Positions 17,149-26,773 of a stretch of DNA of 64,000 nt are shown here, piece after piece. This stretch comes from Rhodoluna limnophila (GTDB taxonomy: Bacteria; Actinomycetota; Actinomycetes; Actinomycetales; Microbacteriaceae). The first letter of the stretch is position 1. Every line of letters starts with the position of its first letter. The notes beneath the pieces are model-generated. The model ran no database searches, was not told the DNA's origin, and saw only the letters and a list, made by a program, of their open reading frames with translations. The stretch lies in the NCBI RefSeq assembly GCF_005845365.1, contig NZ_CP040509.1:248001-312000 (forward strand), given 5' to 3'. A program made the position numbers and the translations under genes.

Positions 17149-18285
17149 ATGGGTGCTCTGCGCGTAGGTGTAATCGGTGGCGGCCAGCTGGCTCGAATGA
17201 TGACCCCGCCGGCAATAAATCTTGCAATTGACATCAAGGTTTTGGCCGAGGCCGAAGGTTCTTCTGCTGCCCTGGCAACCACGATGGTTGGCGACTACAC
17301 CCAGGTAGAATTAGTTCGCGAGTTCGCCAAGACTGTAGATGTCATCACCTTCGATCATGAACATGTTCCGCTCGCTGTGCTTGAGGCACTTGAGGCCGAG
17401 GGGGTCAGTGTTCAGCCACCTAGCAAAGCTCTGGCCTTTGCCCAAAACAAATTGGCAATGCGTAAGCGCCTGGGTGCTCTAGGTTTGCCAATGCCGGACT
17501 GGGCCGAAATTCAGGATGCCGAAACCCTAGACGCCTTTATCGAAGCGCACGGTGGCGTGGCTATCCTCAAGACCCCGATCGGTGGTTATGACGGCAAGGG
17601 TGTTCGCGTAGTGCGCAGTGCCTCAGATGCCTCTGACTGGCTGGCCAACCTGGCCCAATACGGCGGCAGTTTGCTTGCCGAAGAAAAAGTTGACTTTGTG
17701 CGTGAGCTAGCTCAATTGAGTGCGCGTCGACCGAGCGGACAGTTTGAGCCTTGGCCATTGGTTCAGACCATTCAAGAAAACGGTGTGTGCTCGGTAGTGC
17801 TTGCACCTGCTCCAGCAGTAGACCAGGCAACTCTTGACCGCACCGCTGAAATTGCCAAGAGCGTTTCAGAGGGTCTGGGCGTAACCGGCGTTCTGGCGGT
17901 TGAGATGTTTGAGGCACGCGATGGTCGCATCTTGATTAATGAACTTGCCATGCGTCCACACAACTCCGGTCACTTCAGCATCGAGGGTTCTGTCACCAGC
18001 CAGTTTGAGCAGCACCTTCGTGCAGTTCTTGATTTACCGCTGGGCTCAGCTGCACCTCGAGCGGCTCACGCAGTGATGGTCAACCTGCTCGGTGTTGACG
18101 ACCAAAACGACTTTGTGCAGGCCTACTCGAGTGCCCTGGCGGCTCACCCAGAAGCCAAGGTTCACACCTACGGCAAGTCTGCTCGCGCAGGTCGAAAGAT
18201 GGGCCACGTTACCGTAGTTGCTGATTCAGCAGAGCACGCGCTCGCCGAAGCACAGGGTGCTTCTGCCGTTTTGCTACGGGGATAA
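17149..18285 (+). CDS. purK: N5-carboxyaminoimidazole ribonucleotide synthase
   Basis: ATP-dependent carboxylation of AIR to N5-CAIR in purine synthesis. The 378-aa ATP-grasp protein begins with a nucleotide-binding [13 protein letters not shown] (about 6-18), has the [15 protein letters not shown] loop near 141 and the metal region [20 protein letters not shown] near 250. It starts at ATG 17149, 26 bp after the PH-domain gene. purE, the next step of the pathway, lies 50 bp downstream on the same strand. Confidence 0.96.
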   Translation: MGALRVGVIGGGQLARMMTPPAINLAIDIKVLAEAEGSSAALATTMVGDYTQVELVREFAKTVDVITFDHEHVPLAVLEALEAEGVSVQPPSKALAFAQNKLAMRKRLGALGLPMPDWAEIQDAETLDAFIEAHGGVAILKTPIGGYDGKGVRVVRSASDASDWLANLAQYGGSLLAEEKVDFVRELAQLSARRPSGQFEPWPLVQTIQENGVCSVVLAPAPAVDQATLDRTAEIAKSVSEGLGVTGVLAVEMFEARDGRILINELAMRPHNSGHFSIEGSVTSQFEQHLRAVLDLPLGSAAPRAAHAVMVNLLGVDDQNDFVQAYSSALAAHPEAKVHTYGKSARAGRKMGHVTVVADSAEHALAEAQGASAVLLRG

Positions 18286-18335
18286 TCCAACACCCTTCGG
18301 TAAAATTTACGGGTCCCCTCTATCTAAGGAGCCCC

Positions 18336-18845
18336 ATGTCTCAGACTGCTGCCGAACGCCCAATTGTCGGCGTTGTAATGGGTTCTGACTCTGACTGGTC
18401 AGTCATGTCTGATGCTGCGCAGGCCCTAAAAGATTTCGGTATTCCATTCGAGGTTGAGGTTCTTTCAGCCCACCGAACTCCAGAAAAGATGATCGAGTGG
18501 GGCAAGGCTGCCGCGGGCCGCGGCATCAAGGTAATCATCGCGGGAGCGGGCGGTGCTGCTCACCTGCCAGGCATGTTGGCTTCGGTCACCACACTGCCGG
18601 TTATCGGTGTGCCTGTGCCGCTGGCAAAACTTGACGGCATGGATTCACTGCTGTCGATCGTTCAAATGCCAGCCGGTATCCCGGTAGCAACCGTTTCTAT
18701 CGGTGGTGCCAAGAATGCTGGAATTTTGGCAGCAAGAATTTTGGGCGCATTCGACCAGGAGATTTCTTCGGCAATGGCCGCTTACAGCGACCTACTCAAG
18801 GCCCAGGTCGCCGAAAAGAATGAGAAGCTGAAATCACAAATCTAG
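18336..18845 (+). CDS. purE: N5-CAIR mutase
   Basis: Converts N5-CAIR made by PurK to CAIR. The class I PurE motifs are complete: [14 protein letters not shown] near the N-terminus, SAHRTPEKM, the active-site [14 protein letters not shown], and [14 protein letters not shown] near the C-terminus. The length of 169 aa is usual. The start is well fixed by a strong CTAAGGAGCCCC ribosome-binding site, and the 50-bp gap after purK could hold its own promoter. An LCP-family gene follows. Confidence 0.97.
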   Translation: MSQTAAERPIVGVVMGSDSDWSVMSDAAQALKDFGIPFEVEVLSAHRTPEKMIEWGKAAAGRGIKVIIAGAGGAAHLPGMLASVTTLPVIGVPVPLAKLDGMDSLLSIVQMPAGIPVATVSIGGAKNAGILAARILGAFDQEISSAMAAYSDLLKAQVAEKNEKLKSQI

Positions 18846-18883
18846 GTCCACGTCTAAGCCAACGCGCTCAGCCACGTGCGGCT

Positions 18884-20212
18884 GTGGGCGGGCCTTTTCG
18901 CAACTTTGAGCGGGCTACCCCTGAGCAAATGCATCGCCGCGCTTGGTTTCTTATCGTTCTGAATTTGCTTGTCCCTGGCTCGGCCCAGCTGCTTGCCGGT
19001 AACCGCCGTTTGGCTCGGATTGCCCTCACTGCAACTTTGAGTCTTTGGGGTCTGGTTCTACTGATTGTTTTGCTGGGCACCATTAATCGCGACTGGGTTA
19101 TCTGGATGGCCACCGTGCCTTTTCTGATGGGCCTGATGTCGGTGATTTTGATTGCCTACGCGGTAGTTTTTGCCGTGGTTTCACTTGATACCCTGCGCCT
19201 GATGCGGGTCGGACGAATGTACAACCGTGAGCGATGGATCACACTGGGTGCGATTGTGCTCACCGGTGTTCTGGGTACCTCGGCCGTTGCCTACGGTGGC
19301 AACCTGGCGGGAGTTCAGTCAAACCTCATCGCCACCATATTCAACCAGGGCGGGCTAACCCAGGCGGTTGATGGGCGCTACAACATCATGTTGCTCGGTG
19401 CCGATGCCGGTGCCGATCGTTTTGGTATTCGCCCGGACAGCATCTCGGTGGTCAGCATCGATGCCGCAACTGGTCAGACCGTGAACATTGGCATCCCTCG
19501 CAACCTGCAACGGGTGAGTTTTTCTGAGGGTTCACCGATGCTTGAGGTCTACCCAAACGGCTGGGACTGCGGTGTTGACTGCCTAATTAATGCCATTTAT
19601 AAAGATGTTGAAGACAATCACGCCGACTTGTACCCGGATGCTGTTGCGCAGGGTTCAACCCCTGGTACCGAGGCCACCCGCGATGCTGTCGAGTATGTAA
19701 CCGGTCTTGAAATTCAGTCTTACGTCTTGGTTGACATGGCAGCCTTTGAATCGCTAATCGATGCTCTGGGCGGCATTGACATCAACGTCAAAGAGCGCCT
19801 ACCAATCGGTGGTCAAAATGAAGACCTCTCTGACGTCAAGGGTTGGATTGAGGTTGGTCAGCAGCACATGGATGGCTACACCGCCCTCTGGTATGCCCGC
19901 TCGCGCCACACCACATCTGACTACGACCGCATGAAGCGACAGCACGAGGTAGAGAATGCAGTGTTGGCCCAGATTGCTCCGGCCACCGTTCTAAGCCGAT
20001 TCCAGCAAATTGCCTCGGCTGGTAAAAAGATGATTCGCACCGATATTCCGAGCGGCATGTTGACCGAGTACGTCAACCTCGCAACTTTGGCAAAAGAACA
20101 GGGCATCAACTCGATACCTCTGATTCCGCCAACCATCGATGTAATTCACCCCGATTTCTCAGCAATTCATGCCATGGTTGAAGAAGCCACTACACCGGTG
20201 CCTAAGGAGTAG
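18884..20212 (+). CDS. LytR-CpsA-Psr (LCP) family cell-wall glycopolymer ligase
   Basis: LCP enzymes transfer lipid-linked glycopolymers onto peptidoglycan at the outer membrane-facing side of the cytoplasmic membrane. The 442-aa protein has a hydrophobic N-terminal region with four to five segments in residues 20-140, more than the single anchor of classical LCPs, and then the LCP domain (about 165-400). Visible conserved points are NIMLLGADAG, RPDSISVVSID, GIPRNL, and YARSRHTTSDYDRMKRQ. The start is GTG at 18884 without a clear ribosome-binding site, and the frame is open further upstream, so the start is uncertain. It leads an operon with a lipoprotein and a large secreted protein. Confidence 0.88.
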   Translation: MGGPFRNFERATPEQMHRRAWFLIVLNLLVPGSAQLLAGNRRLARIALTATLSLWGLVLLIVLLGTINRDWVIWMATVPFLMGLMSVILIAYAVVFAVVSLDTLRLMRVGRMYNRERWITLGAIVLTGVLGTSAVAYGGNLAGVQSNLIATIFNQGGLTQAVDGRYNIMLLGADAGADRFGIRPDSISVVSIDAATGQTVNIGIPRNLQRVSFSEGSPMLEVYPNGWDCGVDCLINAIYKDVEDNHADLYPDAVAQGSTPGTEATRDAVEYVTGLEIQSYVLVDMAAFESLIDALGGIDINVKERLPIGGQNEDLSDVKGWIEVGQQHMDGYTALWYARSRHTTSDYDRMKRQHEVENAVLAQIAPATVLSRFQQIASAGKKMIRTDIPSGMLTEYVNLATLAKEQGINSIPLIPPTIDVIHPDFSAIHAMVEEATTPVPKE

Positions 20213-20215
20213 CTG

Positions 20216-20710
20216 ATGAAGAAGGTTGTTGTCTTGGCAGGTGCCGCCCTAGCAGCGGTATCACTGACTGGCTGCGCCCTGCTTTATCCAAACTGGGGGA
20301 CTGACCAGGATCCAAGTGATTCGGCCACCCCGACAACCTCGGCAACGCCGACAGTTACTCCCACCGAGACACCAACCCCATCAGAGTCGCCGAGCAAAGT
20401 CTTAGGTAGCGCTGACGTGGTTTTATTTGACGCTGGCCTTGACCTCTCGACCAGCCCGGCCAAACTTTACGCGATGGCAGATGTGGCAAATTTTGCTGAA
20501 AATGGCGGCCAATGCATTTTGGTTTTCACAAGCGGATCAACCACAAAAACGGTTTCGGTTTCAGCCGAAGCAAATGTGCAGCGCACCCAGTGCGCCCTTA
20601 TGGAGCTGCCGGTCACCGGGCTCCCTAAAGGCAACGCAACGCTCCATGTGAAGTACGAGTCGGCTAACTATGTTGGTGAGACTGAAAAAGTCTCAGTGGT
20701 GGTGCCGTGA
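20216..20710 (+). CDS. Putative lipoprotein with Ser/Thr/Pro-rich linker
   Basis: A 164-aa exported protein. It has a lipoprotein signal ending in the lipobox SLTGC with Cys20, a low-complexity Thr/Pro/Ser segment (about residues 37-62) typical of wall-spanning linkers, and a C-terminal beta-rich domain of about 100 aa containing two cysteines (GQCILVF, RTQCALM) that may form a disulfide. I do not recognise the family. It begins 3 bp after the LCP gene and overlaps the following secreted-protein gene by 4 bases, so the three are co-expressed and probably work together at the cell surface. Confidence 0.75.
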   Translation: MKKVVVLAGAALAAVSLTGCALLYPNWGTDQDPSDSATPTTSATPTVTPTETPTPSESPSKVLGSADVVLFDAGLDLSTSPAKLYAMADVANFAENGGQCILVFTSGSTTKTVSVSAEANVQRTQCALMELPVTGLPKGNATLHVKYESANYVGETEKVSVVVP

Positions 20711-23700
20711 TAAGCCGGTTCAAAACTAGAACAGCCACCTGGATGGCTGCGTTGGCTATTGCTGTAGCTGGTTTGGTCCCGGTTATCGGCGAGGCCCAGA
20801 GCGCCCAAGCGGCGCTTGATGCATCCCGCTTTAATCCTGGTTTGATTATCAGCGATGCCGCGTTCTATGACGAGGACAGTATGACTGCCGAGCAGATTCA
20901 AAACTTTCTTGAACTGCAGGTGCCAGCATGCCGCGCTGCTGCGGGTGAACCGGACTGTCTCAAGAATTACCGCACTAACTCTCCGGCCGTAACTGGCGAG
21001 ACCGGTATTTGTGAATCCATGCCTGACTACGGTGCGATCAAAGCCTCTCAGCTCATTTACAACGTCGCTCAGGCCTGTGGCGTTAGCCCACGTGTGATTT
21101 TGGTAATGCTGCAAAAAGAGCAAGGTCTGGTTCAGAGTGACCGCCCCCTTTGGACGAGGGACCCTTCCATACCCGATAGGCGCTATCGTTTCGCGCTTGG
21201 AATGGACTGTCCCGACACACCATCCGGTTGTTCGGCGTCATCTGCCGGTTTCTTCTGGCAGCTGTACAAGGGCATCGGTCAGCTAAACCGGTACGTGACC
21301 TATCCAGCTCGCTACCCGATGTACCAGCCCGGCGTGAGAAAAATCCTGTACCAAGATACTGGCGTGGACCCTAGCTGTGGTAAGGCAACAGTCAACATCA
21401 TCAACAAGGCAACCACCGCGCTGTACACCTACACTCCGTACACCCCGAATGCGGCTGCGTTGGCAAACCTATTTGGCAGCGGAGACAGCTGCAGCGCATA
21501 CGGTAACCGCAACTTCTGGCGCTTCTTTAGTGTCTGGTTTGGTGACCCGGTTGCTGGATCCTTCATGGTTACCGCTGCTGACAGCCCAACCTACTTGATC
21601 GTAAATAATCAAAAAATTGAGATTCCAAGCACAGCAATCGCGACTTCGTATAAGCCTCTCGGCCCGGTCGGAAAAGTGTCGAAAGACTACCTAGATTCGA
21701 TTCCAACCGGAGCCGGAAAGCTGCCGGTAGTGGTCAAGAATTCAGCAGCAACGCCAAACTACTACGTTGTCGACTACGGACAAAAAATCGATTACAGCTG
21801 CACGCAAATTGCGGCCCTTGGGTTGAGTTGCGACTCGGCTATTCAGTTGGACGCCAACCAGTTGAGTCTGCTGCCGACCGTGCAACCAGACCTAATCCAA
21901 GACTTCAAGGGCAACCAATTTGCTCTGGTTGGTAACTCGAAATACACAATTTCTGACCCAGTGACCAAGGCAGCGTTTGCTCCGATGCTAAAGCCGATCA
22001 CTGTTTCGGGAACCTACCTGGAGAAGTTCACCACCGCAGGTGAGTACCAGCCGGTCGTTCGGGCGCCGGCATCACCTTGCTACTTTGTGCACGGAGGCAA
22101 GCGATATTCATTTACGAATGACGCCCAGATGGCTGAATTTGGAATTGACTGCAACAAAGGCATGTACGTTTCATCAACCGTTTCTGGCAAGCTGCCAATC
22201 GCGGGTGTTTTGAGTGAGTACGTAACAGCTGCCACCGGTGAAAAGTACTTGATTGAAGACGGTACCAAGAGGCAAATCTTTGACACCAAGTCGTCGCAAA
22301 CAATTGGTTTGCCAGCTCTTTCTCCGGTAAGTGCGGCTGCATTTGCCTGGATGCCAATCGGAAAACCGGTTATTCGCGACAAGATCCTTTTTGCTAGCGC
22401 CACCACCGGCGAAAAGATTCTGCACCTTGACGGTGTTGCCTATACCGTTGCCGATGCCACCGCAACCGAGCTGTCCCTGTCGACAGTTTTTGAGGCTTCG
22501 AGTCTGAAATTGCCGACTGACGCACTTGCACCAATTTTGGCCGATGACCCGCTGAATCCGATTGTTAGCGATCCATCTGGCCAGCAGTACATTTTGACCT
22601 CAAGGGGAGCACGCCGAATTGAAGCCGGCAAGTCGCTGACCGAGAACGCCACAAAAGTTTCTGCCAACTTCATCGCTGCGTTTACCCCAAGCGCCGCGTC
22701 TCCGATGCCGACCACAGTTTTTGTGAAGTCGAGTTCTTCGGCCACGGTCTACTTGGTTGAGAGTGGTGTCAAACGTCAGTTGCTAAATACTGCAGACCGA
22801 ACAAAATTTGCTACCCTGATGACCAAGACCACGATCGAGCCGCTGTCGAGTTCGGCCATTGCCCAAATTCCGACCGGCAACCCAGTCATTACTCCTGGAA
22901 CTTTTGTCACTGACAGCTCAACCAGTAAGACCTACCTGATTGACACACTTTCTCGCGCAGTGCTGGTGCCAAACTCAAACCAGGCTGCCTTGCTTGGCCT
23001 GCCGGCTCCAAAGGCCTACTCGGCTGCCGCACTCAAGGGCTACACCAAGGGTGCAGCGCTCAAGAACAACAAGTTGAAATGCGGCACTCAGACTTACCTA
23101 TCAATCAGCGGCAGCCTCTACCCAATCGGCGAGGCCGTGGCGGCCGAGTATCCGGGTGGTGCACTATCGCTGAGTGACATCACCTGTGGAAATTTGGTGA
23201 AGAGCACCAAGTCAGCCGGCGTATTTATCAAGTCGACTGGCGACAACAAGATTTACTTCATTGAGGACGGCAAGAAGCGCCTAATCAGCGGCCCGAATTA
23301 CCTGGCCAAGAAGCAAAGCTTGGATCCTTATGTTTTCGTGGGGCCTTATTTTGCCTCACTGATTCCGACCGGTACCCCGGTGGCAGATTCTGAAACCCTA
23401 AGTGTTAGCAACGTCGATGGCGCTACTCCTGTGACTTCGCCAACGCCAACTCCATCGCCGTCACCGGCAACCCCAACCCCAACACCGAGCCCATCAGCTT
23501 CAGCTACCGGGAGTCTGGCAGTTGGTAGTTTTGTGCAGCACGAGGCGACCAAGGTTTTGTATCTAATCGATGCAAACCTGCGTGCGGTCAAGATTGCGAA
23601 TGAAAGCCAAGCCGTTTTGTTGGGGCTTGAAAACCCTCGGGTTGTTTCGTCGGCTGACCTGAGTGGCTATAAGTTCGGCGCCATCATTCAGAGTCCAAAA

Positions 23701-24006
23701 ATCAAGTGCGGGACCCAGGTCTACCTAACCGTCACTGGCACGCTTTACCCGATCTCTTTGGCTCATGCAGCTGAATATGCCGGGGGAGCGCTAACCGTAA
23801 GTGCCGAGGCGTGTGCCACCCTAACCAAGAGCGGAACAGCGGCAGGTGTGTTTATCCGAACCGCAGACGGGCAGCTCTATCAGGTTGAAAACGGAACCAA
23901 GCGCGCTATTACCGGAACCGAATACTGGTCGATCAAGCGTTCTTTGGGTAGCCCAGGTTTCATTTACGTAGGGCCATACTTCGCATCGATGATGCCGACT
24001 ATTTAG
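20707..24006 (+). CDS. Large secreted repeat protein with lysozyme-like N-terminal domain
   Basis: A 1099-aa exported protein. A signal peptide of about 36 residues ends near QSAQAALD. The first domain (about 37-290) contains LVMLQKEQGLVQ with Glu138 in a context resembling lytic transglycosylase/lysozyme-like actinobacterial surface proteins, and has many paired cysteines. The rest is repetitive: a YLIEDGxKRxI-type motif recurs at least five times. Two C-terminal modules of about 160 aa each (about 733-890 and 937-1099) share KCGTQ.YL, LYPI, AAEY.GGAL and VGPYFAS and are joined by a Pro/Thr/Ser linker. The GTG start overlaps the lipoprotein stop (GTGA). Likely wall-associated, with adhesion or wall hydrolysis as candidate roles. 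Confidence 0.8.
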   Translation: MISRFKTRTATWMAALAIAVAGLVPVIGEAQSAQAALDASRFNPGLIISDAAFYDEDSMTAEQIQNFLELQVPACRAAAGEPDCLKNYRTNSPAVTGETGICESMPDYGAIKASQLIYNVAQACGVSPRVILVMLQKEQGLVQSDRPLWTRDPSIPDRRYRFALGMDCPDTPSGCSASSAGFFWQLYKGIGQLNRYVTYPARYPMYQPGVRKILYQDTGVDPSCGKATVNIINKATTALYTYTPYTPNAAALANLFGSGDSCSAYGNRNFWRFFSVWFGDPVAGSFMVTAADSPTYLIVNNQKIEIPSTAIATSYKPLGPVGKVSKDYLDSIPTGAGKLPVVVKNSAATPNYYVVDYGQKIDYSCTQIAALGLSCDSAIQLDANQLSLLPTVQPDLIQDFKGNQFALVGNSKYTISDPVTKAAFAPMLKPITVSGTYLEKFTTAGEYQPVVRAPASPCYFVHGGKRYSFTNDAQMAEFGIDCNKGMYVSSTVSGKLPIAGVLSEYVTAATGEKYLIEDGTKRQIFDTKSSQTIGLPALSPVSAAAFAWMPIGKPVIRDKILFASATTGEKILHLDGVAYTVADATATELSLSTVFEASSLKLPTDALAPILADDPLNPIVSDPSGQQYILTSRGARRIEAGKSLTENATKVSANFIAAFTPSAASPMPTTVFVKSSSSATVYLVESGVKRQLLNTADRTKFATLMTKTTIEPLSSSAIAQIPTGNPVITPGTFVTDSSTSKTYLIDTLSRAVLVPNSNQAALLGLPAPKAYSAAALKGYTKGAALKNNKLKCGTQTYLSISGSLYPIGEAVAAEYPGGALSLSDITCGNLVKSTKSAGVFIKSTGDNKIYFIEDGKKRLISGPNYLAKKQSLDPYVFVGPYFASLIPTGTPVADSETLSVSNVDGATPVTSPTPTPSPSPATPTPTPSPSASATGSLAVGSFVQHEATKVLYLIDANLRAVKIANESQAVLLGLENPRVVSSADLSGYKFGAIIQSPKIKCGTQVYLTVTGTLYPISLAHAAEYAGGALTVSAEACATLTKSGTAAGVFIRTADGQLYQVENGTKRAITGTEYWSIKRSLGSPGFIYVGPYFASMMPTI

Positions 24007-25385
24007 TCTTTCTGCTTTAGCTTCAAGACCGGTTTTTTGGCCCAAAAAGCAATGCGGGTCCGCTTTGCTGAGCGGCCTTTTGGTTCGAGCAACTCGGGTG
24101 ACTCATTCACCTTGATGGCAAATAGCATCAGGAGTACCCAACCAATTTCAATCAGCATTCGGCTTTCGGTCAGGCTCCACACGCCCAAGCCCACAAAGAT
24201 CAAGATGGGCCACAGGTAGAGTGCGCTGGTGTGACGCACCGCAAGTCGCCACAGCTTCACAAAGGTAACCAGCAGCAAAATTGCAAACAAAATTGCACCG
24301 ATGATTCCGAGCTGCATCCAAACATCCAGGTAGGCATTGTGCGCCTGGTAGTAAGGAACGTTCTTGATTACCACCAAGCCCTCGTAAGGTTCAACGCCTG
24401 GCACCCAGTGGCTTGTCCAGCCCCAGCCCAGCCACGGCCGTTGCTCAATTAGGCCAAGCACCAACTTCCAGATGCCGCTTCGCCCAGTCATATCTGGTGA
24501 TTTACCGAAAAACTCAAAGACCTCGGCCCGGTAGAACAGCGTGAAAATTGCCACCGTACCGGCGCTCGCCCAGGCAATTCGGTAGTAGCGGTGACGGGTC
24601 TCGCGGTCTTTACCCTCTGCCGAAATTGACACGATAGCCGAAACCGCGATGGCTGCCATGGCAAAGCCAATTCCCGCTGATTTTGCGGCGTAAACACAGT
24701 AAAGCGCCATCAAAATGCTCGTGATGCTCACCCAACGCTTGGTGGCAATAATGGCGTATTCCACGGCAAAAATAACCACACCCAGCATGGCTGCAAACGC
24801 CAAAAGGTTTGAATTACCGACAATTCCCTGGATGCGGTCATCGGTGAATAGGTTGCCCTGGGTCCAGTAATAGGCCATCGCCGGAGGTTCATCGCCGCTG
24901 TAATTCTTAAAGATTGGAGCAATTGGACCCTGAACAATGGCCGCCGCGACAAACTCAAAAATCAGCGATGCACCCAGAATCACGCGGATCACGTTTGCAA
25001 AAAGCCGCAAGAGGTGCCGCCAGCTGAACAACCCGGCTAGGACGACTGCAAAGGCGGTGGTGGCGATTTGCGTGACTGCTGCCAGCACCGTAACAGCGGT
25101 GTACGCCGACCAAATTGCGCTCAGCAGCATGTAGCCGAGCAGAGCCCAGATAAACCATGGAATCTCGCGCAGGGTGTTGTTAGTGCGATCTTTGGCAAAA
25201 AGGTAGAGCGAGCCGCTGAGCATTACAGCCAGGACGATGCCCCAACCGATCCAGCCAACTGAATACCGAACAGCATCGCCGGCCATGAGAGTGAAAACAC
25301 CAAGTGAGGCCAGCCAGGTCTTGGACCGGTAGCCCTTTTCGCGAGTGTTGAAGACCACGCGAATTGGTCTGGTTAGTTCGTTCAC
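24003..25385 (-). CDS. O-antigen ligase/polymerase-family membrane protein
   Basis: A 460-aa polytopic membrane protein with about eleven to twelve hydrophobic segments and a large loop. The Wzy_C/O-antigen-ligase signature is visible in the second half: GRSGIWKLVLGLIEQRPWLG and GWGWTSH, followed by AHNAYLDVWMQLGIIG. Such proteins polymerise or ligate lipid-linked glycans on the outer face of the membrane. It starts at GTG 25385, is divergent from manA, and its stop overlaps that of the large secreted protein by 4 bases. With the LCP, manA, glycosyltransferase and manB genes it suggests local production of a surface glycopolymer. No acceptor is identified. Confidence 0.85.
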   Translation of the reverse strand: MNELTRPIRVVFNTREKGYRSKTWLASLGVFTLMAGDAVRYSVGWIGWGIVLAVMLSGSLYLFAKDRTNNTLREIPWFIWALLGYMLLSAIWSAYTAVTVLAAVTQIATTAFAVVLAGLFSWRHLLRLFANVIRVILGASLIFEFVAAAIVQGPIAPIFKNYSGDEPPAMAYYWTQGNLFTDDRIQGIVGNSNLLAFAAMLGVVIFAVEYAIIATKRWVSITSILMALYCVYAAKSAGIGFAMAAIAVSAIVSISAEGKDRETRHRYYRIAWASAGTVAIFTLFYRAEVFEFFGKSPDMTGRSGIWKLVLGLIEQRPWLGWGWTSHWVPGVEPYEGLVVIKNVPYYQAHNAYLDVWMQLGIIGAILFAILLLVTFVKLWRLAVRHTSALYLWPILIFVGLGVWSLTESRMLIEIGWVLLMLFAIKVNESPELLEPKGRSAKRTRIAFWAKKPVLKLKQKD

Positions 25386-25469
25386 TAAACTCTCTCTATT
25401 GCTCAGCCTTCAGTCTAAATCCCCTCGACAAAGTTAGGCTTAGACGGCAAGTTAGTAGAAAGGCTTCGG

Positions 25470-26621
25470 GTGCTCTTCAAGATCTCCAATATCGCGCGTG
25501 ACTATGCGTGGGGTTCTCGCACCCTGATTGCTGACTATTTTGGGCTTACCGCCTCGGGCGCACCGATGGCTGAAATTTGGTACGGAACCCATAATGGCTC
25601 GCCAACTTTGGTTGCCGACGAACCGGGCGTGACCCTCAAAGACAAATTGGGTGGCCGCGACCTAAGTTTCTTGCTCAAGATTTTGGCGGCCGATGCTCCG
25701 CTTTCGATTCAGGCGCACCCAAACTCAGATCAGGCAGAGCGCGGTTTTGCCCTAGAAAATGCTGCGGGCATTCCGATGCACTCACCTCAGCGCAACTACA
25801 AAGATGACCGGCACAAGCCTGAGATTATTTTTGCCCTGAGTGATTTCGAGGCGCTGTGCGGGTTCAAGCCGCTCAAGGACATCGGTTATCTGTTCGAAGA
25901 TTTGGCTTCACACGGTGGTGTTAGTGAGGGCTTCAAAACCCTGGCTACCCACTGGGGGCAGCTGCTGCTAGAAGAAAATGGTCTGCAGAAGGTCTTCTCT
26001 GACATCAGTCACCGCCGCGGTAATCTCGACGGATTCACCGCTGAGTTGGCCCAGTTTGCCGAATGGGAGGCCCGTTTTGAACTGGCCGATCGACTGAATC
26101 GTCTGTACCCGGGCGACCCAGGTGTAGTTATTGCAATGCTGATGAACCACGTTTATCTCGAGCCGGGTCAGGCGCTGTTCTTGCCAGCAGGCAACATTCA
26201 TGCCTACTTGGGTGGGCTCGCGGTTGAGCTCATGGCTTCTTCTGACAACGTGTTGCGAGGTGGGTTAACCCCAAAGCACATCGATGTTGACGAGCTTGAA
26301 ACTGTTATTGACTTCACAGCCGGTTCGATTCCACTGGTTAAACCGATCGAGCTAACCAACGGACTGACCCACTATCCGTGTGCCGTAGACGACTTTATGT
26401 TCTATCGCGCTGAGGTCAGTGGCACTGTTGTTTTGGCCGATCTAAACCTGCCGGGTGACACGATTTTCTTGTGCACTGCCGGCGAGGTTGCTGTGAGCGA
26501 CAGCATCGAGGAACACCTGGTTTTGAGGCGCGGCGAAGCGGCTTTTATGTCGGCTGACGCTCGACTATTTAGCTTGGCCGGAAGCGGCACAGTGTTTATT
26601 GCCACCGCAAATTCGAACTAA
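25470..26621 (+). CDS. manA: Mannose-6-phosphate isomerase, class I
   Basis: Interconverts fructose-6-phosphate and mannose-6-phosphate, supplying mannose for glycans. The 383-aa zinc enzyme has the type I motifs: IQAHPNSDQAERGF (about 84-97), DDRHKPEIIFAL (about 113-124), and FLPAGNIHAYLGG with LMASSDNVLRGGLTPKH (about 238-271). The start is GTG at 25470 after GAAAGGCTTCGG. It sits in a divergent 84-bp gap from the O-antigen-ligase-type gene, which also holds GTCTAA/TTAGAC arms. manB, the next step to mannose-1-phosphate, lies 5 kb downstream. Confidence 0.95.
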   Translation: MLFKISNIARDYAWGSRTLIADYFGLTASGAPMAEIWYGTHNGSPTLVADEPGVTLKDKLGGRDLSFLLKILAADAPLSIQAHPNSDQAERGFALENAAGIPMHSPQRNYKDDRHKPEIIFALSDFEALCGFKPLKDIGYLFEDLASHGGVSEGFKTLATHWGQLLLEENGLQKVFSDISHRRGNLDGFTAELAQFAEWEARFELADRLNRLYPGDPGVVIAMLMNHVYLEPGQALFLPAGNIHAYLGGLAVELMASSDNVLRGGLTPKHIDVDELETVIDFTAGSIPLVKPIELTNGLTHYPCAVDDFMFYRAEVSGTVVLADLNLPGDTIFLCTAGEVAVSDSIEEHLVLRRGEAAFMSADARLFSLAGSGTVFIATANSN

Positions 26622-26678
26622 ATCTTCGGTTAGCCCCTAGATATCCCCAATAATCTATCCACCGTTCATTTCCTCAAC

Positions 26679-26739
26679 TTGACACGGAGTGAATTACAAG
26701 AGTGTAATTACATCCAAGGAATTATTTGCAAGATGCAAA
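26679..26739 (+). promoter_or_regulatory. whiB2 promoter with two inverted repeats
   Basis: A near-consensus promoter is visible: TTGACA at 26679-26684, an 18-base spacer, and TGTAAT at 26703-26708. The -10 lies inside a perfect dyad AATTACA-AGAG-TGTAATT (26692-26709), and the same bases also form the 10-bp palindrome TGTAATTACA (26703-26712). A second perfect dyad TTTGCA-AGA-TGCAAA (26725-26739) lies in the expected 5' leader. Binding of a regulator over the -10 is a reasonable inference. Confidence 0.6.
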
Positions 26740-26773
26740 CGGGGGCGTTGGCATCTTATTAAGGAAATAAGTA

